Source: Chloroflexota bacterium (GTDB lineage Bacteria > Chloroflexota > Limnocylindria > Limnocylindrales > CSP1-4). From it: 11,466 nucleotides of DNA. Under the pieces are notes generated by a model. The model was not told the origin of the DNA. It searched no databases and was given only the letters and a program-made list of their open reading frames with translations. Below, piece after piece: positions 5,182 to 11,466 of this stretch; positions within the stretch are counted from its first letter, which is position 1; the number at the start of each line of letters is the position of its first letter. Where the stretch lies: assembly GCA_013696945.1 (NCBI GenBank), contig JACCXQ010000232.1:1-11466 (forward strand). Direction: 5' to 3'. Made by a program: the position numbers and the translations under genes.

Positions 5182-6609
5182 TCAGCTGCCCAGACGGTGG
5201 ACGCGGAGGACGTTCGTCTGCGCCTGCCCGATGGGTGACGCGGCGACCACGACGACCGATGCCCCGACCGGGAGTCCTGCTGACCCGGTGAGGTAGCTGG
5301 CGACCAGCGACACGACGGCATCGGTATCCGCCGGCTGGTCAGCCAGCACAGGGATGACGCCGCGTCGGAGTGCGAGCTGGCGCACCACGACCGAGTCCGC
5401 CGAGAACGCGAAGATGGGCCGATGCGGACGCGCTGAAGCCAGGAGCTCCGCGCTGCGGCCGCTGGTCGTGTAGCAGGCGATCGCCGCGACCGCCGGATCG
5501 CGATCCGCCAGGTCCGCAGCGGCGCTGGCGATGGCCCACGCAGCGTGCCCCTCGGGGTCGCGGTCGATGTGCTGCACCGCGCGCTCGCTCGGGTCGGGCA
5601 CGGTCTCATACGACGCGCCGTTCTCCTCCGCGAACGCGCAGATCCGCGCGGCGGCATGCGCGGCATCGATGGGGAAACGGCCGACCGCTGTCTCCGCCGA
5701 CAGCATCACCGCGTCGGCGCCATCGAGCACGGCTGTCGCCGCATCGCTCGCCTCCGCACGCGTCGGCCGCGAATGGTTGGTCATCGATTCGAGCATCTGT
5801 GTCGCGACGATCACCGGCCGACCCACCGCGACCGAGCGCGACACGATCCGTTTCTGGACGATGGGGATCTCCTCGAAGGGGATCTCCACGCCGAGGTCGC
5901 CGCGTGCCACCATCACGGCGTCCGTGGCTTCGAGGATCGACTCGAGGTCCTCGACCGCCGCCCGTGTCTCCAGCTTGGCGACGAGCCCGATGCGCTGACG
6001 GCCAAGGAGCTTCCGCAGCTCGCGCAGGTCGGCCGCGCGCCGCACGAAAGACATCGCGATGAAGTCGACGCCGAGCGCTAGCGCGACGGCGAGGGCCTCG
6101 CGGTCACGATCCGTGATGGCAGGTAGCGAGAGCCGCTCAGATGGGATGTTGACGCCGGCCGCCGAGCGGATGGTGCCGCCGCGCACCACCTCTGTCTCGA
6201 TCGGGTTGCCGGAGCGGACGACGACGAGCTCGGCCGCACCGTCGGCCAGCAGGATGCGATCGCCTGGCTGGAGGTCCGTGCCCAGGCTGGGATGGTTCGT
6301 CGAGACGACCGACTCATCGCCCGGTCCGCCGTCGCCGCGGATGAGCAGCCGCGACCCTTCGCGCAGCGTGATCGAGCCGCGGCTGAGATGCCCGAGGCGG
6401 ACCTTGGGTCCCGGGAGATCGGCGAGGATCGCGACCGTGCGCCCGGCGTCGGCCGATGCGCGGCGCACGGCCGCCGCGGCGTGCCGGTGATCCTGCGCGA
6501 CCCCGTGCGAGAAGTTGAGCCGCGCGACGTCCAACCCGGCCGAAACAAGCTCGGGGATCCGGCCATAGGTCGCCGGACCGATGGTGCAGACGAGCTTCGT
6601 TCGGCGCAT
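5182..6609 (-). CDS. pyk: Pyruvate kinase
   Basis: Transfers phosphate from phosphoenolpyruvate to ADP, the last ATP-forming step of glycolysis, in the cytoplasm. The 475-aa length fits the family. The N-terminal TKLVCTIGPAT and ARLNFSHG (R30, N32, S34, H35) begin the barrel. LADLPGPKVRLG leads into the B domain (about 70-160). The signature GLVAKLET carries the catalytic K212 and metal ligand E214; ARGDLGVEIP holds D238; VIVATQMLESM and AVMLSAETAVGRFP complete the active site. The C-terminal domain (about 350-475) is the usual allosteric one, with no extra phosphohistidine swivel domain. The ATG at 6609-6607 is chosen because homology starts there. The frame stays open far upstream, but that part is antisense to the next gene. 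There is no Shine-Dalgarno, and a TAGTAT box 8 nt before ATG suggests a leaderless message. Confidence 0.95.
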   Translation of the reverse strand: MRRTKLVCTIGPATYGRIPELVSAGLDVARLNFSHGVAQDHRHAAAAVRRASADAGRTVAILADLPGPKVRLGHLSRGSITLREGSRLLIRGDGGPGDESVVSTNHPSLGTDLQPGDRILLADGAAELVVVRSGNPIETEVVRGGTIRSAAGVNIPSERLSLPAITDRDREALAVALALGVDFIAMSFVRRAADLRELRKLLGRQRIGLVAKLETRAAVEDLESILEATDAVMVARGDLGVEIPFEEIPIVQKRIVSRSVAVGRPVIVATQMLESMTNHSRPTRAEASDAATAVLDGADAVMLSAETAVGRFPIDAAHAAARICAFAEENGASYETVPDPSERAVQHIDRDPEGHAAWAIASAAADLADRDPAVAAIACYTTSGRSAELLASARPHRPIFAFSADSVVVRQLALRRGVIPVLADQPADTDAVVSLVASYLTGSAGLPVGASVVVVAASPIGQAQTNVLRVHRLGS

Positions 6610-6616
6610 CGCGCCG

Positions 6617-6623
6617 CATACTA
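6617..6623. promoter_or_regulatory. Overlapping divergent -10 boxes for pyk and the M20 gene
   Basis: Within seven bases the minus strand reads TAGTAT (6623-6618, 8 nt before the pyk ATG) and the plus strand reads CATACT (6617-6622, 9 nt before the GTG at 6632). Both resemble -10 elements placed so that transcription would begin at or next to the start codon. Neither gene has a Shine-Dalgarno. The whole intergenic gap is 22 bp. Confidence 0.5.
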
Positions 6624-6631
6624 CGGCCGCC

Positions 6632-7816
6632 GTGACGACCCAGGCGAAGCAGGACGCCCAGCACATCATCGACGCCGCCCACGGGGCGCTCGTCGGCCTC
6701 AGCCACTGGATCCACGCCAACCCGGAGATCGCCTTCGAGGAGACGCTGGCGAGTGGCTGGGTGGGCGACTGGCTGGCGGGCGCCGGGTTCGATGTCGAGC
6801 GAGGGCTCGGCGGCCTGCCCACCGCGGTATCCGGGACATTCGGCCGCGGTGGGCTCCACGTGGCGCTCATCGCCGAATACGACGCGCTGCCGGTCGTGGG
6901 ACATGCCTGCGGGCACAACGTCATCTGCGCAGCGTCCATCGGCGCTGCGCTCGGTCTGGCCGCGGTCGCCGACGATCTGGACCTCCGCGTGACGGTCATC
7001 GGCACGCCCGCCGAAGAGGGCGGCGGGGGGAAGATCCGGCTTCTCGAAACGGGCGCATTCGAGGGTGTGCACGCCGCGCTGATGGTCCACCCCGCACCCC
7101 GTGACACGCTCGAGCCGGTCATCCTCGCGGCCCAGACGCTCGACATCGCGTACACCGGCCGGGAGGCGCACGCTGCCGGTGCGCCGGAGCTCGGCATCAA
7201 CGCCGCTGACGCCTTCGTGATCGCGCAGGTCGGGATCGGCCTCCTCCGCCAGCACCTCTCGCCGGCGACCCGGGTCCACGGCATCGTCACGCACGGCGGG
7301 GACGCTCCCAACGTCGTGCCGGCCCACACGGAGGGTCGCTTCATGGTCCGGGCCGCGACCGCCGACGCGCTCGACGGTCTGCGCGAACGCGTGCTCCGCT
7401 GCTTCGAGGCGGGCGGGCTGGCGACCGGTGCCGAGCTGACCGTGACCCCGCGCGTCCGATACGCCCACATGGCCCATCACCGGGCGCTCGCGGACCGTTA
7501 CCTTGCCAACGCCGAGGCGCTCGGCCGCTGGTTCGTGCCGTTCAGTGAGTCGGGGCTCGGTCCGGTGTCCACGGACATGGGCGACGTCTCGCTGGCCGTC
7601 CCGTCGATCCACCCGATGATCGGCATCGATTCACTGCCCGCGGTGAACCACCAGCCGGGTTTCACCGACGCCGCGGCGTCCGAGGCTGCCGACCGAGCCA
7701 TCCGCGATGGGGCGGTAGCCATGGCGTGGACCGCCATCGATCTCGCCAGTGACCCCGAGCTTCGTGAAGCGGTCACGGCCGAAGCGGAGGAGATGGCCCG
7801 GGCGCGATCCGGCTGA
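6632..7816 (+). CDS. M20-family amidohydrolase / metallopeptidase
   Basis: A 394-aa binuclear-metal hydrolase that cleaves amide bonds in small substrates such as N-acyl amino acids or aminobenzoyl-glutamate-like compounds. The closest resemblance is to the AbgB/ACY1L2-like branch. The motif GHACGHN (90-96) supplies C93 and H95, PAEEGGGGK supplies E128/E129, MVHP supplies H153, and H340 in NHQPGF is the likely last metal ligand. The lid or dimerisation domain (about 170-270) holds the conserved H180 in EAHAAGAPELG. No signal peptide is seen, so it is cytoplasmic. The exact substrate cannot be told from sequence. The GTG at 6632 is preferred because family homology begins shortly after it and a -10-like box precedes it. 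A longer in-frame start at 6581 would run into pyk coding sequence on the other strand. Stop TGA at 7814; the methyltransferase on the minus strand ends one base later. Confidence 0.9.
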   Translation: MTTQAKQDAQHIIDAAHGALVGLSHWIHANPEIAFEETLASGWVGDWLAGAGFDVERGLGGLPTAVSGTFGRGGLHVALIAEYDALPVVGHACGHNVICAASIGAALGLAAVADDLDLRVTVIGTPAEEGGGGKIRLLETGAFEGVHAALMVHPAPRDTLEPVILAAQTLDIAYTGREAHAAGAPELGINAADAFVIAQVGIGLLRQHLSPATRVHGIVTHGGDAPNVVPAHTEGRFMVRAATADALDGLRERVLRCFEAGGLATGAELTVTPRVRYAHMAHHRALADRYLANAEALGRWFVPFSESGLGPVSTDMGDVSLAVPSIHPMIGIDSLPAVNHQPGFTDAAASEAADRAIRDGAVAMAWTAIDLASDPELREAVTAEAEEMARARSG

Positions 7817-8719
7817 TCAGCCGGCGCGGAGCACCAGGATGTGCTGGTGGACGATGTTCGGGACGAAGCTTCGAGGGTAGCCGTAGGGTCTGAGCCGGGT
7901 ACCGGCCTGGTACCAGATCAGGTCGCCCTTGGTCGTGAATCCCGCCCGCTCCGCCCGTCCGGCGAGGTCTGCGCCGGTGAAGCGGTAGCGACCGTCCTGG
8001 TACGCGTCGCGGACGATGATCGTCGCGTATCGACCGTCGCGCAGGACCCGGCGGACCTCGCCCAGCACCTCCTCCATGCGCGACAGGTACTCCTCGTAAG
8101 AGCCGCTGTTGGCCAGGTCACGTGTGTCTTCGGAGATCATCGCGTAGTCGGTGCGCCGGTTCGCGAACGCCTCGGAGAGCTTGCCTCCGGCCATCGTCAT
8201 CCGCAGTTGCGGGTTGTACGGCGGATCCGTTGCCACGAAATCCACGGAGCCGCTCTCCAGCTCGCGCATCCGGACGATCGCGTCACCCTCCACCATCCGG
8301 CAGCCGCTCGGCTCGAACGCGCGAGGGCCACCGGGGTCCGACGGACCCAGGTCCGCCAGCTCCGGGCCGGCGCCGTCGCGCTCGCCGAGAGCGTCGCGCA
8401 CGACGGACTCGTAGATGGCCACCCAGCGCGGGTCCAGCTCGATGCCGAGTGCCCGGCGCGGCGCCCGGCACACGGCGGCGCCGAGCAGCGTCCCGCCGAC
8501 CCCCGCGAACGGATCGAGGACCAGCTCGTCTCGCCGCGTGAAGAACTCGATGAGCCTCGACATGAGGCGCGGTGGCTTGTTCGCGCCGTGCGCCTTTCGT
8601 GGCGCGTGGCCCAGCTCCGATGGGTAGGCCGTCGTCCAGAGAGACTTGGTGAAGTAGAGCCACGCCTCGCCGGAGAGCTCGTTCAGCGTGTTGTCGCGAT
8701 GCACCGGTGGCTGGAGCAC
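7817..8719 (-). CDS. Orphan DNA methyltransferase (N6-adenine or N4-cytosine type)
   Basis: A 300-aa S-adenosylmethionine-dependent DNA methyltransferase of the amino-group class. From the N-terminus: an unusual segment NELSGEAWLYFTKSLW (about 11-26), a motif X-like HGANKPPRLMSRLI, motif I LDPFAGVGG (F71-G76, AdoMet binding) followed by the acidic LGIELD, then motif IV TDPPYN (D165-Y168, catalytic), and YPRSFVPN near the C-terminus. Motif I precedes motif IV. DPPY fits N6-adenine or N4-cytosine modification, not C5-cytosine. No restriction endonuclease gene is visible beside it, so it is probably solitary. The GTG at 8719-8717 is chosen because homology starts there and a -10-like GATACT sits 6 nt upstream. 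The frame remains open to 9010 but would overlap the divergent regulator gene. The recognition sequence is unknown. Confidence 0.85.
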   Translation of the reverse strand: MLQPPVHRDNTLNELSGEAWLYFTKSLWTTAYPSELGHAPRKAHGANKPPRLMSRLIEFFTRRDELVLDPFAGVGGTLLGAAVCRAPRRALGIELDPRWVAIYESVVRDALGERDGAGPELADLGPSDPGGPRAFEPSGCRMVEGDAIVRMRELESGSVDFVATDPPYNPQLRMTMAGGKLSEAFANRRTDYAMISEDTRDLANSGSYEEYLSRMEEVLGEVRRVLRDGRYATIIVRDAYQDGRYRFTGADLAGRAERAGFTTKGDLIWYQAGTRLRPYGYPRSFVPNIVHQHILVLRAG

Positions 8720-8725
8720 GCGGCC

Positions 8726-8731
8726 AGTATC
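8726..8731 (-). promoter_or_regulatory. -10-like box of the methyltransferase gene (leaderless)
   Basis: GATACT on the minus strand (8731-8726) lies 6 nt before the GTG at 8719 with no Shine-Dalgarno between. The spacing predicts transcription starting at the start codon. No clear -35 is seen. Confidence 0.45.
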
Positions 8732-8745
8732 GGACAGCCCCGGCG

Positions 8746-8751
8746 TATGCT
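8746..8751 (+). promoter_or_regulatory. -10-like box of the regulator gene (leaderless)
   Basis: TATGCT lies 6 nt before the ATG at 8758, with GCGGCC between and no Shine-Dalgarno. The arrangement mirrors that of the divergent methyltransferase gene, and the two start codons are only 38 bp apart. Confidence 0.45.
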
Positions 8752-8757
8752 GCGGCC

Positions 8758-11466
8758 ATGGCGTTCGTGGGGCGCGAACCGGAGCTGGCCCTGCTCGCCG
8801 GCGCCCTGCAGCGTGCGGCCGAGGGAGCGCGACGCCACGTCCTGATCCGAGGCGAAGCGGGGATGGGCGCGTCGACATCGCTCGACGAGCTCGAGTCACG
8901 TCTGGGCGACCTGCCCGGTGTGGTGGTCGCCCGGGGCATCGCCACAGAGCCACAGGCGCGCACGCCGTTCGCCGCCGTTGCGGCGGCACTGGAGCGAGCA
9001 CTGGCTGCACTCCCGGATGACCGCCTCATCGATGTCACCGGTCCGCGCGCGTATGACCTGTGTGTGGTCGTGCCCGCGATCGCCCGGCGCCTCGAAGCAC
9101 TCGGGATCTCGACATCGCCGCCGACGTTCCGCGCCGATGCGCAGCTCGGTGACCGCGTCATCGAGGGGATCGTGGGCACCCTGGATCGGCTCACGGCCGA
9201 TGGCGCGCTCCTCATCGCGCTGGAGGACCTCCACTGGGCAGACCCGGCGACACGAAGGTTCGTGGGCACGTTGCTCCACGCCAGCCATGCCGGACGGCTC
9301 TGCCTCGTTCTGACCTACCAGCCCGACCAGCTGCACCGCCGCCACCCGGCTGCGTCGTTCCTCGACGGTCTCGCGGGCATGGATGACGTCGAGCTGATCG
9401 ACCTCATCCCATTCACCCCCGACGAGATCGCGGACCTTGCCGAAGCAGCGAGCGGGGAGCGTCCTTCCGCGGCATTCCTCGCTGCGCTCGTGGAAGGCTC
9501 CAGAGGTAACCCGCTTCAGGCAGGGCAGCTCCTCGAAGCGCACGCACGGCTCGAGGGCCTGCGCCTGTCAGACCCGTTCGACGAGGTGCTCGGGGCGCGA
9601 CTCGACGCGCTGTCGGGACCCGCGCTGCGTGCGGTGCGGGTCCTGGCGCTGGCGCGCCGCCCGTTGGAGCGCGAAGTCTGCCTTGCCCTGCGACTGCCCG
9701 ACGGTCGACTGACGCGTGCCGGATTGGAAGAGGCCGTCAGCGTCGGCCTTGCCCGCGCGGCCGACACCACGATCGGGATCGCCCACGAACGCTACGCCGA
9801 GGGCATCGAGGCGCTGGCGGTGCCACCAGAGCGCCGGTCGATCCATGCCGCGCTCGCGGCATCCGCGCCCTTCGGTCCGGCGGAGGCGGCATGGCACTGG
9901 TCGGTGGCGGCGCGCCCGGTCGAGGCACGCCGGCGCCACCTCGACGCGGCTCGTGAAGCGGAGTGCCTCGACCCGGGGGAAACGGCCCTCCTGCACTACC
10001 TGGCTGCGCTGGACCTCGCTGATGCAGACCCTGCCGCCGCCGATGCCGCGTCCGATCTGTCCGAGACCCTCGCCGCCGGCGCCCGCGCGGCAGCAACGGC
10101 CGGTGCGTTCCGCCGAGCCGCCGCGCTCGTGAAGCGGGCACTCGACGCGCGTCCACGTCGCACCTCGACGAAGGCGAGCGCCGAGACGAAACGCCGTTCG
10201 CTTCGCCTCGGCGAGCTCTACGAGGAGTGGGGCCGATATCGCTGGGCCGGCGGCGACTTTGCCGGCGGCGTCGAGCAGATGGAGAGAGCGCTGGCGATCC
10301 TGCCGCGCGAGCCGTCGCGTGAGAGAGCTCGTGCGCTGGCGGTGCTGGCGCAGCACCACATGATCGATGGGCGCTTCGACGAGAGCGCGACCCTGGCACG
10401 GGAGGCGAGCGACGTGGCGAGTCGCAGCAGCCCGCAGGCCCGCGGCGAGCTCGGACACGCCACCTGCACCCTGGGCGTCGACCTGGCTTACCTGGGGGAT
10501 CTCGATGCCGGCCTGGCGCTGCTCGAGTCTGCGACCGAGATCGCGCGGGAGACAGGCCGCCTCGATGACCTCATGCGCGCGTACGCCAACCGGACGACGC
10601 TGCTCGACCTGGACTCGCGTCGGGAGGCCGCGCTCGCGGTCGTGAACGACGGCGTCCGCGACGCCCGGGCCGCCGGCCTCGCCGAGACATACGGCGCCTT
10701 CCTGCGCGGCAACGCGGCGGACATCCTGTTCATGCTCGGTCGATGGCAGGAGTCGGAGGTGGAGTGCCGGGCGGCGATGGGCTACCGGCCGGCCGACACG
10801 GCGTGGTTCAGCCCGATCCTGTATCTCGGCCTTGTCGCAGTCGAGTCCCGTGCCGACGAAGAGGCGGTACGACTCGTCGGACAGACGCTGCTCCAGCTGG
10901 AACAGGTCCCGGCAGGCCAGTGGACAGCGCTCGTCATGCGCGCCGCCGTGAGCCTGCTCCTCTGGGGCGGCCAGCCAGCCGAGGCGGTCGAGGTCGCGGC
11001 GCGCGAATGGCATCGCGTCCTCGAGACCGCGGATCCGCTCCAGATCGCGATGGCAGCCTCGACCGCGCTGGAGGCCGCCGCAGCGCTGGCGGAGGCCGGA
11101 CGCGAGGACCGCGATCTCGGCGCGGTCGGTACGGCCGGGGAGCTCGCCGCGCGGGCACTGGCCGATGCCGAGCGTCAGGTCGCGGCGAGCCGTCTCGCAC
11201 CGACGCTTGGGGCGCGCCGCGAGGCCGAGCTCCACCTCGAGATGGCCCGCGCGCATCTTGGCCGCCTCCGTGGACGAGCGTCGGCTGCGCGCTGGGCGAA
11301 GCTGGCGGAGGCGTGGGCCGCGATCCCGGTGCCGTACCAGGCCGCCAAGTCGCACTGGTGGCAGGCACTCGCGCTGCTCCAGGCGCGCGACGGCCGCGCG
11401 GCGGCTCGAGCGCCGCTGCTCGACGCGTGGCGGATCAGCGGTGAGCTGCCAGCACAGCCACTGCGG
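8758..11466 (+). CDS. AAA/STAND ATPase with helical repeats, LuxR/MalT-like regulator, 3' end beyond window
   Basis: I translated 903 codons from ATG 8758 to the last base without a stop, so this is the largest gene here and is cut by the right edge. Residues 1-180 form an AAA_16-type ATPase: MAFVGREPELALL, a P-loop GEAGMGAS (32-39), Walker B LLIALEDLHWAD (151-162), then LTYQPDQLHRRHP, which in active relatives reads LTYRSDELHRRHP. VEGSRGNPLQAGQLLEA matches the family EGNPFFAEELL element. From about 380 on the protein is Ala/Leu/Glu-rich alpha-helix with tetratricopeptide-like repeats, for example YEEWGRYRWAGGDFAGGVEQ. Such proteins normally end in a LuxR-type DNA-binding helix-turn-helix, which would lie outside the window. 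The Walker A lysine is alanine (A38), so ATP binding may be lost or altered. It is divergent from a DNA methyltransferase. The signal sensed and target genes are unknown. Confidence 0.85.
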   Translation, partial: MAFVGREPELALLAGALQRAAEGARRHVLIRGEAGMGASTSLDELESRLGDLPGVVVARGIATEPQARTPFAAVAAALERALAALPDDRLIDVTGPRAYDLCVVVPAIARRLEALGISTSPPTFRADAQLGDRVIEGIVGTLDRLTADGALLIALEDLHWADPATRRFVGTLLHASHAGRLCLVLTYQPDQLHRRHPAASFLDGLAGMDDVELIDLIPFTPDEIADLAEAASGERPSAAFLAALVEGSRGNPLQAGQLLEAHARLEGLRLSDPFDEVLGARLDALSGPALRAVRVLALARRPLEREVCLALRLPDGRLTRAGLEEAVSVGLARAADTTIGIAHERYAEGIEALAVPPERRSIHAALAASAPFGPAEAAWHWSVAARPVEARRRHLDAAREAECLDPGETALLHYLAALDLADADPAAADAASDLSETLAAGARAAATAGAFRRAAALVKRALDARPRRTSTKASAETKRRSLRLGELYEEWGRYRWAGGDFAGGVEQMERALAILPREPSRERARALAVLAQHHMIDGRFDESATLAREASDVASRSSPQARGELGHATCTLGVDLAYLGDLDAGLALLESATEIARETGRLDDLMRAYANRTTLLDLDSRREAALAVVNDGVRDARAAGLAETYGAFLRGNAADILFMLGRWQESEVECRAAMGYRPADTAWFSPILYLGLVAVESRADEEAVRLVGQTLLQLEQVPAGQWTALVMRAAVSLLLWGGQPAEAVEVAAREWHRVLETADPLQIAMAASTALEAAAALAEAGREDRDLGAVGTAGELAARALADAERQVAASRLAPTLGARREAELHLEMARAHLGRLRGRASAARWAKLAEAWAAIPVPYQAAKSHWWQALALLQARDGRAAARAPLLDAWRISGELPAQPLR

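Noticed and set aside
6581..6631. Upstream start for the M20 gene
   Set aside because: It would overlap pyk coding sequence by 29 bp and add residues without family similarity. The GTG at 6632 has a -10-like box at a leaderless distance.
6610..7470. Minus-strand open frame extending pyruvate kinase N-terminally to 762 aa
   Set aside because: The extra 287 residues are Ser/Arg/Pro-rich with no family homology and lie antisense to the well-supported M20 gene. Pyruvate kinase homology begins at the ATG at 6609.
8720..9010. N-terminal extension of the methyltransferase to 397 aa
   Set aside because: The added 97 residues are low-complexity Arg/Pro/Ala and antisense to the AAA domain of the divergent regulator. 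Recognisable protein begins near the GTG at 8719.
9568..11355. 595-aa minus-strand open frame
   Set aside because: It is antisense to the regulator gene, whose frame carries Walker B and other family motifs. The composition (Arg/Ala/Gly-rich) is what high-GC codon bias gives on the opposite strand, and no motif is seen.

Overview
This 11.5 kb window is very GC-rich and densely coding. It looks like a bacterial chromosome segment from a high-GC lineage, most likely Chloroflexota (possibly Limnocylindria-like). That placement is an inference from three things: a protein pairing a zf-trcl-type zinc ribbon with a CxxC-x17-CxxC ribbon, a CAP protein with an NCTRTGGWV-type N-terminus, and several start codons that directly follow a -10-like hexamer with no Shine-Dalgarno site. 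No transposase, integrase, CRISPR array or phage gene is visible, so this reads as ordinary core and near-core chromosome.

Region 1 (1-2880, plus strand): a 5'-truncated ATP-dependent DNA ligase, then a shrunken class V aminotransferase-fold protein that has lost the PLP lysine and PLP aspartate, then a three-helix membrane protein overlapping it by four bases. A tRNA with anticodon UAU (isoleucine, AUA codons) follows only 15 bases after the membrane protein gene.

Region 2 (2881-4560, plus strand): a secreted CAP-domain (YkwD/SCP-like) protein and a bactofilin with a serine/glycine tail encoded by a 9-bp tandem repeat. A perfect long hairpin then separates this block from the convergent genes.

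Region 3 (4570-6609, minus strand): a double zinc-ribbon protein that starts at TTG and probably has a roughly 110-nt leader with a hairpin, and upstream of it pyruvate kinase (475 aa).

Region 4 (6632-7816, plus strand): an M20-family amidohydrolase, divergent from pyruvate kinase. Only 22 bp separate the two start codons, and the two candidate -10 boxes overlap.

Region 5 (7817-11466): an orphan DNA methyltransferase on the minus strand, divergent across 38 bp from a very large plus-strand gene. That gene encodes an AAA/STAND ATPase plus helical-repeat protein of the LuxR/MalT-like (LAL) regulator type and is still open at the right edge. Its Walker A lysine is replaced by alanine while Walker B is intact.

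The genes do not form one obvious pathway. The points most worth following are the aminotransferase-fold pseudoenzyme in the ligase operon, the tRNA-Ile(UAU), the regulator with a degenerate P-loop, and the two very compact divergent promoters with likely leaderless starts.
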